Source: an uncultured Amylibacter sp. (GTDB lineage Bacteria > Pseudomonadota > Alphaproteobacteria > Rhodobacterales > Rhodobacteraceae). From it: a DNA stretch of 13,730 nt. This document shows, in pieces, positions 1 to 6,963 of this stretch. Position numbers and translations under genes: made by a program. Numbering within the stretch: position 1 is the first letter of the stretch; every line of letters begins with the position of its first letter. The stretch lies in assembly GCA_938001995.1 (NCBI GenBank), contig CALLAV010000273.1, forward strand, positions 1 through 13,730, read 5' to 3'. The notes under the pieces are model-generated. The model was not told where the DNA came from, searched no databases, and saw nothing but the letters and a program-made list of their open reading frames with translations.

Positions 1-261
1 TGCGACGAGGCCAAACAGCAGGCCGAGTGGTTCGACATTGAAGGCGATCGGAACGTTCGGGAAGACCTCGAACAAGACGATCTGCGGTGTTGTGGTGTTA
101 CCGACTTGCACGGCAATGCCGACGACGGCGGCGAAGGTTGCAAGGGCGGCGGCAAAGGTCACGGTGTCGCGCAGGTTCGCCTGTTTCGCGAAGATCAGGT
201 TTGTGAACATCGCCAGCGTTGGCAGCACCATCGAGGCAAAGATGAGGGTTGAGAGTTCCAT
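1..261 (-). CDS. Second MrpD/NuoL-like antiporter subunit (partial, runs off left edge)
   Basis: Only the first 87 codons are present; the frame is open to base 1. The translation begins MELSTLIFASMVLPTLAM and contains two hydrophobic segments (about residues 5-25 and 34-52). These are followed by a loop ending FNVEPLGLLFGLV, which resembles the start of the proton-conducting antiporter core in MrpA, MrpD and NuoL proteins. It follows the mrpD stop by 12 nt, with a purine-rich AGGGGG just upstream, so it is probably the next gene of the same operon. Its likely role is a membrane subunit carrying a proton or cation path in the Mrp-type complex, standing in for the N-terminal half of MrpA or acting as an extra MrpD. 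The exact subtype cannot be decided from the N-terminus alone. Confidence 0.75.
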   Translation of the reverse strand, partial: MELSTLIFASMVLPTLAMFTNLIFAKQANLRDTVTFAAALATFAAVVGIAVQVGNTTTPQIVLFEVFPNVPIAFNVEPLGLLFGLVA

Positions 262-273
262 GCGCCCTGCCCC

Positions 274-1842
274 CTAGTGATCTGTCGCAGCGGCGGCTGC
301 GGCGGTTGAGATTTCGGCCATGCCAGCGGAACCAGCCATCAAGCCTTCGGCGGCGGTAGCGGCAGCATCAAGGATGAAGCGTGTGTCGAGCCCAAAGTAG
401 AGGCAAGCAATGGCTGCGACCCACATCGGGGCAACCATCAGCATCGGCGCTTCTTTGTGGATCGCGTCTGGGTGCGGTTCTTGAAGATATAGCGCCTCGA
501 CCACACGCCAGACATAGATCACAGCGAGCAGAGATGAGGCAACGATGATCAGCGCGAGCCACCAAAGGTCTTGTTCAAACGCGGCTTGGACCAGCACCCA
601 TTTCGAGATGAAGCCAGCGGTTCCAGGCACGCCGATCAGGGACAGCCCGCCAATAACAATGGCTGCGCCAGTGAGCGGCATAACACGGCCCATGCCTGCG
701 ATACGGTCATAAAACGTGGTGCCTGCACGCAGCATCAGCGCGCCAACGCCCATAAACAACACGGCTTTGGTGATGCCGTGGTTGAACAGGTGAACCATTG
801 TGGCGGTCAGGCCAGTGGTCGAAAACATCGCAACGCCCAGCATCATATACCCGATTTGCGCAATCGAACTGTATGCGAGCATCCGTTTAAAGTTGGTTTG
901 GAAGATCGCGATCAAACTGGCCGCGAACATGGCAAGCAGTGCGAGGGGGCCAATGATCCAGATCAAGATGTGCGTATCAAACACAAAATCGGGTTGGAAT
1001 ACGGTAAACATAAAACGGATGATCACGTAAATCGCAGCCTTCGTGGCCGTGGCTGCAAGAAATGTGGTCACAGCAGAAGGCGCGTAGTTGTACGCCGCGG
1101 GCAGCCAGAGGTGCAGCGGGTACATAGCGACCTTAAGGCCCATGCCAACGACGATAAAGGCAAACGCCGCTTGGACTGTGCGATTGTCGCCTTGCCCTTG
1201 CAGCCGATCCGCCATGTCAGCCATGTTAAGCGTCCCTGTCGTCATGTACAAAAAGCCGATGCCGATGACAAAGAAGGTCGCTCCGATGGTGCCCATAATC
1301 AGGTAGTCATAAGCCGCAGTCAGCGCGCGTTTATCGCGATGAGAGCCTTGGGACACCAACACATATGTGGACAGGGACGAGATTTCGAGGAAGACAAAGA
1401 CGTTGAAGGCATCGCCTGTGATCACCACACCCATAAGGCCTGTAATGCACAGCATGAAGCAGGCGTAGAACAGCGTATGGTTGCGTTTCGGAATTTCATG
1501 CGCGACGGATTTCAGTGCGAAGGGCATGACCACTGTGGCGGTCGCGGCAATCAGGAACAGCACAAAGGCGTTGGCTGCATCGACGCGGTATTCGATGCCC
1601 ACAGGGGGCGCCCAACCGCCAAGGTGATAACTGATATAGCTGCCGTCCGAGACAGATACTAACAGTGTGGTGGCGATAATCAGGGACAGCAAGGACGAGA
1701 TGAAGGCCATTGGCCAAGCCAATGATCTGGAACCAAAAAACACGATCAAAGGCGCCGTGCAAAATGGAATTAGGATTTGCAGGATCGGTAGATGATCGGT
1801 CAGCGTCAGGGCTGTGTGGTGGACTTCGGTTGCGGTGGCCAT
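274..1842 (-). CDS. mrpD: Monovalent cation/H+ antiporter subunit D (MrpD/MnhD)
   Basis: This 522-residue polytopic membrane protein of the NuoM/NuoN/MrpD antiporter family has the usual length and about 14 hydrophobic segments. Family hallmarks are visible: the transmembrane glutamate E153 in VFLEISSLSTY, the lysine K237 in GMGLKVAMYPLHLWLP, the helix-break region TNFKRMLAYSSIAQIGYM (about 316-333), HLFNHGITKAVLFM (351-364), and the late lysine K414 in GFISKW. These charged residues line the proton path in the family. The start codon overlaps the mrpC stop by one base (TAATG), indicating translational coupling. The protein should work in the inner membrane as part of a hetero-oligomeric antiporter exchanging cytoplasmic Na+ (or K+) for external H+. 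Ion specificity cannot be read from the sequence. Confidence 0.93.
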   Translation of the reverse strand: MATATEVHHTALTLTDHLPILQILIPFCTAPLIVFFGSRSLAWPMAFISSLLSLIIATTLLVSVSDGSYISYHLGGWAPPVGIEYRVDAANAFVLFLIAATATVVMPFALKSVAHEIPKRNHTLFYACFMLCITGLMGVVITGDAFNVFVFLEISSLSTYVLVSQGSHRDKRALTAAYDYLIMGTIGATFFVIGIGFLYMTTGTLNMADMADRLQGQGDNRTVQAAFAFIVVGMGLKVAMYPLHLWLPAAYNYAPSAVTTFLAATATKAAIYVIIRFMFTVFQPDFVFDTHILIWIIGPLALLAMFAASLIAIFQTNFKRMLAYSSIAQIGYMMLGVAMFSTTGLTATMVHLFNHGITKAVLFMGVGALMLRAGTTFYDRIAGMGRVMPLTGAAIVIGGLSLIGVPGTAGFISKWVLVQAAFEQDLWWLALIIVASSLLAVIYVWRVVEALYLQEPHPDAIHKEAPMLMVAPMWVAAIACLYFGLDTRFILDAAATAAEGLMAGSAGMAEISTAAAAAATDH

Positions 1843-2279
1843 TAGGCGCGGCCTCCCATTGCGGAGCCGTGTTCTTCGTTTTCGGCGTGGGCCATGGCCG
1901 CTTCGATTTCCAAGATATCGTCTTCTTCGATGCTGTTATATTCTTCGCGGATGCGCACAATCAACGCGAGACCAAGGGACGTTGTGGCGATGCCAACAAC
2001 AATAGCGGTCAGGATCAGCACGTGTGGCAGCGGGTTCGAATAGACAATGTCTGGATCCACTTTGATCTTGCCTTGGCTGTCGGTGGGAAAGATCGGCGCT
2101 GTGCCGCCCGTAACCTTACCAATAGAGATATAAAGCATGAACACGGCCACCTGAAATATGTTCAGGCCAACGATCTTTTTCACATAGTTGCCGCGCGACA
2201 CGACGATATAGAAGCCCGTCATCATCAGGATGATGAAAAGCCAGTAATTGACGTGTCCGAGGAAAAATTCGAGTGTCAT
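1842..2279 (-). CDS. mrpC: Cation/H+ antiporter subunit C (MrpC/MnhC, NuoK-like)
   Basis: A 145-residue NuoK-like protein with three hydrophobic segments (about 10-28, 37-53 and 84-108). The segment SNPLPHVLILTAIVVGIATTSL (about 81-102) corresponds to the conserved DPLPQALVLTAIVIG-type signature of MrpC. MrpC is one of the small membrane subunits that pack against MrpD and the MrpA-like subunits. The C-terminus (about 113-145) is an acidic cytoplasmic tail rich in Glu and Ala, somewhat longer than in short homologues. The start lies 9 nt after the mrpB stop with G-rich sequence immediately upstream. The stop shares one base with the mrpD start codon. The assignment rests on the motif plus operon position. 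Confidence 0.92.
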   Translation of the reverse strand: MTLEFFLGHVNYWLFIILMMTGFYIVVSRGNYVKKIVGLNIFQVAVFMLYISIGKVTGGTAPIFPTDSQGKIKVDPDIVYSNPLPHVLILTAIVVGIATTSLGLALIVRIREEYNSIEEDDILEIEAAMAHAENEEHGSAMGGRA

Positions 2280-2288
2280 GTCCCTGCC

Positions 2289-2729
2289 CTACCAATCATC
2301 ATCGCCAAGGCGCGGCGGGCGACCTGCGAAGGCGTAGTAAATGGCGATCATGACGCCTGTGACAGTGATGCCGACACCAGCTTCGATCCAGATGATGCCC
2401 GTGTGTTGGCCGTGGGACATATGATGCGGATCAAGCGAGCCATAGTGTAAAAATTCGTACCCCAGCAGCATGTTCAAAACGCCAACGCCTGCATAAAGCA
2501 GCACGCCGAGGGCGACGAGTTTATGCACGATCCAAGGTGGAAAGACCCCTTGCACCTTTTCCAGACCAAAGACGAGGCCATAAAGGATGAAAGCCACAGC
2601 CATAATTACGCCCGCTTGGAACCCGCCACCCGGTGAGAAATCGCCGTGGAATTGGACGTAAAACGCGAACAAGATGATCATGCCGACCAGCAATTTTGTG
2701 ATGACCCGAAGGATGAGGTGGTGTTGCAT
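2289..2729 (-). CDS. mrpB: Cation/H+ antiporter subunit B (MrpB/MnhB)
   Basis: A 146-residue membrane protein with four hydrophobic segments. It begins MQHHLILRVITKLLVGMIILFAF and carries the MrpB signature GGGFQAGVIMAVAFIL (about 34-49), followed by a loop with several histidines around residues 95-107 (HYGSLDPHHMSHGQH). MrpB resembles the C-terminal end of MrpA and belongs to the membrane arm of the Mrp complex. The start codon overlaps the upstream MbhD/MbhE-type gene stop by one base (TAATG). The histidine-rich loop between the third and fourth segments is noticeable, but I assign no metal role to it. Length and order fit the family well. Confidence 0.93.
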   Translation of the reverse strand: MQHHLILRVITKLLVGMIILFAFYVQFHGDFSPGGGFQAGVIMAVAFILYGLVFGLEKVQGVFPPWIVHKLVALGVLLYAGVGVLNMLLGYEFLHYGSLDPHHMSHGQHTGIIWIEAGVGITVTGVMIAIYYAFAGRPPRLGDDDW

Positions 2730-3286
2730 TAGGCTTCGTCCTCCTCTTCTTCTTCGCGGCGGCGGCGCAGGCCTGACAGGATCAAAAGAACGCCGATACC
2801 TGCGGTAAAGACCACTGCCACTTCGCCCAGTGTGTCAAAGCCACGGTAGCTGGCAAGAATACTGGTCACCACGTTTGGAACGTCGATTTCCTCAATACTA
2901 TCAGTAAGGTAATGAGGTGCGAGATGGACCTGCGCGGGTGCATTCGGGTCCCCAAAGTTCGGCATATCAAGCGTGCCATAAAACAGCACCGCCCCGGTCA
3001 GCACGACCAGAACCAACGGCATGGTGCTAGAGCGCGTGGGTGCCTTGGTGCTGCGCGTAGTCAGGGCGATGGTTCCCAGCATGAGCACTGTGGAAATGCC
3101 AGCGCCAACGGCGGCTTCGGTAAAGGCCACATCAACCGCGTCGAGCGTCACGAACAGCATCGCAGTTAACAAAGAAAACACGCCAGAGAGCATAACAACC
3201 GCAAAGAGGCGTGTTGTGCGCACAATGGCAAATGCTGTGGTGACCAGCATCGCGAACAGGATAACGTTGATAATGGTTTCTATCAT
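2729..3286 (-). CDS. MrpA C-terminal-like antiporter subunit (MbhD/DUF4040 + MbhE domains)
   Basis: This 185-residue protein equals the C-terminal portion of MrpA as a free-standing gene. Residues about 5-75 form an MbhD/DUF4040-like unit, recognisable by DAVDVAFTEAAVGAGISTVL (49-68), where E57 sits in a helix. Residues about 90-107 are another hydrophobic segment. Residues about 138-172 form the MbhE-like unit with NVVTSILASYRGFDTLGE, matching the MrpA motif around RGFDTLGE. The protein ends in an abrupt basic-then-acidic tail (RRRREEEEEDEA). It overlaps mrpG by 4 nt (ATGA) and mrpB by 1 nt. Its place between mrpG and mrpB is the same as mbhD-mbhE in archaeal membrane-bound hydrogenase operons. 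It is likely an inner-membrane structural and ion-path subunit of the antiporter. Confidence 0.9.
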   Translation of the reverse strand: MIETIINVILFAMLVTTAFAIVRTTRLFAVVMLSGVFSLLTAMLFVTLDAVDVAFTEAAVGAGISTVLMLGTIALTTRSTKAPTRSSTMPLVLVVLTGAVLFYGTLDMPNFGDPNAPAQVHLAPHYLTDSIEEIDVPNVVTSILASYRGFDTLGEVAVVFTAGIGVLLILSGLRRRREEEEEDEA

Positions 3287-3648
3287 TCGTCGTGCACCGA
3301 TGGATCTGCATCCGCGTAGGGTGCGTTTTCTTCAGGCTCTAGCCCTTCGCCCGATGTGGGCCGCCAGCCCGTGACCAGTGCCGCATTTGCGACGGCGTGG
3401 GTGGCCGTTGGGCCTGTGATGAACAGGAATATTCCGATGGCGATTAGCTTCACGGTAATCAATGTGAGGCCCGATTGCAGGCACATGCCCGCGATCAGCA
3501 GGATCATACCGCCGCTGTCGCCGACAGATGCAGCGTGCAGGCGCGCCCAGAAATCCGGGAAACGCAGGATGCCCACAGCAGAGACCACCGTAAAGAAGGA
3601 TCCCCCAAGGATGCAGGCCCAAGATAGTATTTCGATCAGCAGCGTCAT
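3283..3648 (-). CDS. mrpG: Cation/H+ antiporter subunit G (MrpG/MnhG)
   Basis: A 121-residue protein with three hydrophobic segments. It shows the MrpG hallmark VGILRFPDFWARLHAASVGDSGG (about 25-47), in which RFPD and RLHAA are the family-defining blocks. A C-terminal tail from about residue 92 is hydrophilic and acidic. MrpG is a small accessory subunit required for assembly and function of Mrp antiporters. The ATGA overlap with mrpF (stop 3645-3647, start 3646-3648) and the 4-nt overlap with the MbhD/MbhE gene support one polycistronic message. Confidence 0.93.
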   Translation of the reverse strand: MTLLIEILSWACILGGSFFTVVSAVGILRFPDFWARLHAASVGDSGGMILLIAGMCLQSGLTLITVKLIAIGIFLFITGPTATHAVANAALVTGWRPTSGEGLEPEENAPYADADPSVHDE

Positions 3649-3929
3649 TTCTTAACCCGCTCAATCTGTGGAACGTCGCCCAAAGCGCGGTAGCGAAAGA
3701 ATTTTAGGACCGCAATCGTGCCCACAAAGTTGATCAGCGCATAGAGCAGCGCAATATCAAGAAAATCAGGGCGACCCGTCAGGAAGCCCAGAACAGCTAT
3801 GAATAAAACCGTGAATGTGCCGAAAATATTAGCGGCCAAAACGCGGTCATAAACGATGGGGCCTGCGTAAAGACGCACCAAAACGAGGATCATCGAGACG
3901 AACAAAGCGATTGCAGCGACCAAAAACAT
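3645..3929 (-). CDS. mrpF: Cation/H+ antiporter subunit F (MrpF/MnhF)
   Basis: A 94-residue, three-helix membrane protein typical of MrpF in length. Visible family blocks are YAGPIVYDRVLAANIFGT (about 21-38), where the GP-x3-DR-x2-AAN pattern is characteristic, and DFLDIALLYALINFVGTIAV (about 55-74), with a conserved membrane aspartate in the last helix. The ATG shares one base with the mrpE stop (TGATG). With MrpE and MrpG it forms the small-subunit side of the complex. I am confident of both family and frame. Confidence 0.93.
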   Translation of the reverse strand: MFLVAAIALFVSMILVLVRLYAGPIVYDRVLAANIFGTFTVLFIAVLGFLTGRPDFLDIALLYALINFVGTIAVLKFFRYRALGDVPQIERVKK

Positions 3930-4444
3930 CAGCGGCGCCCCGTCTCTGTGGCGGTAACCCGCGCATCCATGTCAGCAAGCGCAGCATGATCCGCATCAGA
4001 AAAATCAGCGGCGTGAACCCAAAAGGCATCGCGGTCAATCTCAACCGAGACCGTGCCAGGGGTCAGCGTAATGGAATTCGCATAAATCGCCGCACCAAGT
4101 TCGGAACGCTGGGTATTGGGAACCCGAAAGAAATGTTGATGCAACCGCATGTCGGGTGATAGGATCAGCTTGGTCACAGCGATATTGGAAACAGCGATTT
4201 CTTTGAGAAGCCAAAACAGATAGGTTATGAATTTCAATGGCTTAAGCGGTATTGATAGGCGATGTCCATCTATCGCATCCATGCGACGCACCACCAGAAC
4301 AGCCACGATGGATGACGCAAGGCCCAGCCAAACGATCAGCGGTTTATAGATGCCTGACAGCAGCAGCCAAAGCGCAAAAAGGGTCAATATTGACAAGATC
4401 GTGCGCAACGTTTCCCCCGAAGTTTGCGGCCGTGTGAGGACCAT
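3929..4444 (-). CDS. mrpE: Cation/H+ antiporter subunit E (MrpE/MnhE)
   Basis: First gene of the antiporter operon, 171 residues. Two to three hydrophobic segments lie within residues 14-52 and 71-92. A cytoplasmic domain carries the MrpE signature YANSITLTPGTVSVEID (121-137), followed by FWVHA (141-145). MrpE is the membrane subunit that in Mrp complexes helps assembly and activity. The ATG at 4444 has no good Shine-Dalgarno sequence; instead an imperfect stem-loop ends 3 nt before it. A TTG at codon 13 preceded by GGGGGA is a possible alternative start that would lose only the hydrophilic N-terminus. Family assignment is firm, but the exact start is less so. Confidence 0.9.
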   Translation of the reverse strand: MVLTRPQTSGETLRTILSILTLFALWLLLSGIYKPLIVWLGLASSIVAVLVVRRMDAIDGHRLSIPLKPLKFITYLFWLLKEIAVSNIAVTKLILSPDMRLHQHFFRVPNTQRSELGAAIYANSITLTPGTVSVEIDRDAFWVHAADFSDADHAALADMDARVTATETGRR

Positions 4445-4447
4445 CTA

Positions 4448-4492
4448 TAGCAATCCGAATTGCAGAGGAAAACAGCAATTCGTGCATTGCTA
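4448..4492 (-). promoter_or_regulatory. Imperfect inverted repeat / stem-loop abutting the mrpE start codon
   Basis: Read on the plus strand, TAGCAAT (4448-4454) pairs with ATTGCTA (4486-4492), and CGAATTGC (4456-4463) pairs with GCAATTCG (4475-4482). The loop is 11 nt (4464-4474), with a C-versus-TGC internal bulge. In the mrpE transcript this makes a 15-bp hairpin whose 3' base is three bases before the AUG, covering the place where a ribosome binding site would lie. It could control translation, or be a double-stranded operator. Both roles are inference; only the symmetry is seen. Confidence 0.6.
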
Positions 4493-4504
4493 GTCGAGTT
4501 TTTT

Positions 4505-4678
4505 CCCTCCCCGTACACCGACAAACGCGCCTTAGATGCCTTTTTCGCAACGCAGGGGTCGATTTAATGAAAAGATTAACCATATTTTATTGCAATTGCG
4601 CCCAACTAAAGCGCATATTGGCGGCCAAGAGGCACGCGAGCATGTAAGTGCCAGCAGAAGCGCAAAAAGCGCCGCACA
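4505..4678. promoter_or_regulatory. Divergent control region between antiporter and capsule operons
   Basis: No gene is visible here. The centre (4561-4600) is clearly A/T-rich and is the most likely place for promoters of both operons. It holds TTAA (4564-4567), TTAACCAT (4576-4583), TATTTT (4583-4588), TAAAAT read on the minus strand (4589-4584) and a perfect palindrome GCAATTGC (4592-4599). No -35/-10 pair is good enough to name. If the minus-strand promoter lies here, the antiporter leader is roughly 130 nt long and includes the stem-loop at 4448-4492. Confidence 0.4.
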
Positions 4679-4689
4679 ATGAGGATATC

Positions 4690-4694
4690 AGAGG
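4690..4694 (+). promoter_or_regulatory. Ribosome binding site deciding the kpsT start
   Basis: AGAGG lies 8 nt before ATG 4703. The alternative in-frame ATG at 4679 has no purine-rich sequence in front of it. This favours MIEFRNVSKSF as the true N-terminus, which is also the usual KpsT start. Confidence 0.6.
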
Positions 4695-4702
4695 CATCCC
4701 CG

Positions 4703-5356
4703 ATGATTGAGTTTAGAAACGTGAGTAAGTCCTTTTGGACAGGGACACAGCGCAAGGTCATTCTTGATCAGGCGTCGTTTCGCATCAATGTGGGCGGCTC
4801 TGTTGGGATTCTTGCGCCAAACGGCACGGGCAAGACCACGCTGATCAATATGATGTCGGGCTTGGAAAAGCCTGATGAGGGTGAAGTGATCCGCACCGCG
4901 CGCATTTCCTTTCCGCTGGGATACATGGGCGGCGTGCTGCCCAGACTGAACGCGGTTGAAAATTCACGCTATATCGCACGTCTTTACGGCCTGGATCCGG
5001 ATTATGTAGAAAGTTTCTGTCGCTATATTTGTGGCTTAGACGAGTATTTCGAAATGCCCATCGCCACCTATTCGCGCGGCATGAAGGCGCGATTTATGCT
5101 GGCTATGTTGCTGGCACTGGAATTTGACATCTATCTGATCGACGAAGGTATGCCCCAGTCCACCGATGCGGAGTTCAATCGCAAGGCGGGATCTGTCCTG
5201 CGCGAGCGGTTGAAGCATTCAACAGTGGTGATCGTATCCCACCAAACTGACATTCTGGAAAAGTTTTGCCGTTCCGCCGCTGTGCTGCGCAACGGACGCT
5301 TGACCATGTACGATACTCTAGAAGAAGCGAAGCAGGTTTATAATTATGCCCAATAG
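4703..5356 (+). CDS. kpsT: Capsule polysaccharide export ABC transporter ATPase (KpsT)
   Basis: A 217-residue ABC ATPase of the KpsT/Wzt-short (BexA/CtrD) type. It has Walker A GILAPNGTGKTT (35-46), a degenerate signature YSRGMKAR (123-130, in place of LSGGQ) as is usual in capsule exporters, Walker B IYLIDEGM (143-150) and the switch histidine VSHQ (H180). The enzyme would power export of capsular polysaccharide across the inner membrane together with a KpsM permease, which is not present in this window. The start at 4703 is preferred over the in-frame ATG 4679 because of the AGAGG ahead of it and the family N-terminus MIEFRNVSKS. It overlaps kpsE by 11 nt. It lacks the C-terminal carbohydrate-binding domain of O-antigen Wzt proteins, so a group 2-type capsule route is more likely. 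Confidence 0.93.
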   Translation: MIEFRNVSKSFWTGTQRKVILDQASFRINVGGSVGILAPNGTGKTTLINMMSGLEKPDEGEVIRTARISFPLGYMGGVLPRLNAVENSRYIARLYGLDPDYVESFCRYICGLDEYFEMPIATYSRGMKARFMLAMLLALEFDIYLIDEGMPQSTDAEFNRKAGSVLRERLKHSTVVIVSHQTDILEKFCRSAAVLRNGRLTMYDTLEEAKQVYNYAQ

Positions 5357-6962
5357 CAACAAGACCCTTCGAATTTTACGCGGCGGTGGACCAGAGGCCG
5401 TTGATGCCCCACAGCCAAAACCTGTGAACGAACAGGCGCAGACGGCGGCCCCGCAACGAGCAGCACGTTCGCAAAGACCCGAAGGTGTTGAACAGCCCGA
5501 GGACGCACCACAAAAGCCACAACTGACCCCGCGCGAAGAAATCGAGCTGATCAAGCAGGAAAATCTGACAGGTCGCCAATTGCGTATTGCGCGACGTTTG
5601 GCACAGCGCCACAGCCTGACGCCGACTTCTGATCTGGATGCGGTGCGATTGCTGCGCCGTCAGGGCATTGATCCCTTTGCCAAACAAGACATTGGCGGCG
5701 TATTGGCCCCCGTCCCCGCCGAAGGTCAAGAACCAGACGCAGCTGTGGCCTTGCCTGCGACGGTGCGCAAAAATCCAGTATCCGATCACAAACCCCAAGT
5801 GATTGACGACGACAGCCGCGAACGCGAAGTGCGTAAAATCCAGCGCGGTTTGGTAAAGCGTCGCCGCAAACGGCTCGCTATTTTGATGGTGAAGCTGGCG
5901 TGCTACGTCATGCTGCCCAGCATCATCGCAGGGTATTATTTCTATAAGGTCGCAACGCCAATGTATGCGACCTACTCCGAATTTGTGATCCAAAGCGCCG
6001 AAGCACCAGGCGTGTCTGGCGCAGGCGGTCTGCTGTCTGGCTCGCCCTTTGAAGGGGTCACGGACAGCATCACAGTTCAGGGCTATCTTACGTCGCGCGA
6101 TGCGATGCTGCGCCTTGATGATGGGCCGGGGTTCCGCAAGTTGTTCCAAGGGGATGACATTGACGTCCTGCAACGCTTGGACCCAGAAGCGACAAACGAA
6201 GAAGCCTATAAAATCTATAAAAAACGGGTGATTATCGGGTTTGATCCAACCGAAGGCGTGATCAAGATGGAAGTAATCACACCGTCCCCTGAATCATCCA
6301 AAGAAATCTCCGCGACGTTGATTGCCTTCGCCGAAGAACGTGTAGACCAACTGACCGAACGGTTGCGCAACGATCAGATGGCGGGTGCGGAAGACATTTA
6401 TTTGGCCGCTGAAGCCGAAATGGAAAAAGCCTTTGATGAAGTGGCCCGCCTGCAAACGAAAAGCGAAACGCTAAGCGCAGAGGGCGAAAATGCGATTATT
6501 TCGTCCCAAATCAGTGCACTGGAAACCCAAATCACCGAAAAAGAGCTGGAACTGAGCCGCCTGCTGAACAACGCACGACCAAACCGTACCAAGGTGAGCG
6601 TTCTGGAAAGCGATATTGAGCTGCTGAAAGGGAAGATACAGGAACAGCGCGCGAAAATTTCGCAAACGACCAGCACTGGTGAATCAATTATCGAAATCAA
6701 CGCAGAACTTAGCAAAGCCGAAGGCAAAAAGCTGGTGCGTCAGCAACTGCTCGCCACGGCATTGCAAAACCTAGAAAGCGCACGTGTCGATGCGGCGCGC
6801 CAAACGCGCTACATTTCGATGGGTGTAAGCCCTGTCACCCCAGATAAAGCGACCTATCCGCGATCTTTTGAGAACACGCTCCTTGCAATTGTGGTTTTCG
6901 CGGGCATCTACCTTATGCTGTCACTGACAGTGAGCATCCTTCGTGAACAGGTAACGACCTAA
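5346..6962 (+). CDS. kpsE: Capsule export inner-membrane/periplasmic protein KpsE (polysaccharide co-polymerase family)
   Basis: A 538-residue protein of the KpsE/CtrB/BexC (Wzz-like) family, which links the ABC transporter to the outer-membrane channel. Layout: a Pro/Ala/Gln-rich, probably disordered cytoplasmic segment (about 15-62); a charged helical block LTPREEIELIKQENLTGRQL and following residues to about 112; a basic KRRRKR patch (171-176); a first membrane helix (about 178-200); the periplasmic domain starting ATPMYATYSEFVIQS; a long coiled coil (about 345-485); the PVTPDKATYPRSFEN proline motif (496-510); and a second membrane helix (about 510-532). Enteric KpsE is about 380 residues, so the N-terminal extension of about 170 residues is the main difference. 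It begins inside the 3' end of kpsT (11-nt overlap), implying coupled translation. Confidence 0.9.
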   Translation: MPNSNKTLRILRGGGPEAVDAPQPKPVNEQAQTAAPQRAARSQRPEGVEQPEDAPQKPQLTPREEIELIKQENLTGRQLRIARRLAQRHSLTPTSDLDAVRLLRRQGIDPFAKQDIGGVLAPVPAEGQEPDAAVALPATVRKNPVSDHKPQVIDDDSREREVRKIQRGLVKRRRKRLAILMVKLACYVMLPSIIAGYYFYKVATPMYATYSEFVIQSAEAPGVSGAGGLLSGSPFEGVTDSITVQGYLTSRDAMLRLDDGPGFRKLFQGDDIDVLQRLDPEATNEEAYKIYKKRVIIGFDPTEGVIKMEVITPSPESSKEISATLIAFAEERVDQLTERLRNDQMAGAEDIYLAAEAEMEKAFDEVARLQTKSETLSAEGENAIISSQISALETQITEKELELSRLLNNARPNRTKVSVLESDIELLKGKIQEQRAKISQTTSTGESIIEINAELSKAEGKKLVRQQLLATALQNLESARVDAARQTRYISMGVSPVTPDKATYPRSFENTLLAIVVFAGIYLMLSLTVSILREQVTT

Positions 6963-6963
6963 C

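Noticed and set aside
571..1662. A 363-codon open frame on the plus strand
   Set aside because: It lies wholly antisense to mrpD. The translation is an unnatural His/Arg/Gln/Asp-rich mixture with no domain, and the reverse strand encodes a well-supported membrane protein with family motifs.
1710..2450. A 246-codon plus-strand open frame across mrpB, mrpC and mrpD ends
   Set aside because: Shadow of three genuine overlapping genes; no recognisable domain and no ribosome site.
4493..4504. Plus-strand T-run after the 4448-4492 stem-loop as an intrinsic terminator
   Set aside because: The T-run begins six bases after the stem, the stem is A/T-rich, and there is no plus-strand gene upstream to terminate.
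4344..4583. A 79-codon minus-strand open frame starting upstream of mrpE
   Set aside because: It overlaps the mrpE start in another frame and has no family features. The region is better explained by the stem-loop and promoter elements.
4631..4652. GGCAC ... GTGCC hairpin upstream of kpsT as a riboswitch
   Set aside because: Only five base pairs with a 12-nt loop; no known aptamer pattern is visible.
5376..6173. A 265-codon minus-strand open frame
   Set aside because: Antisense to kpsE; composition is typical of a shadow frame rich in Cys, His, Arg and Leu, without motifs.
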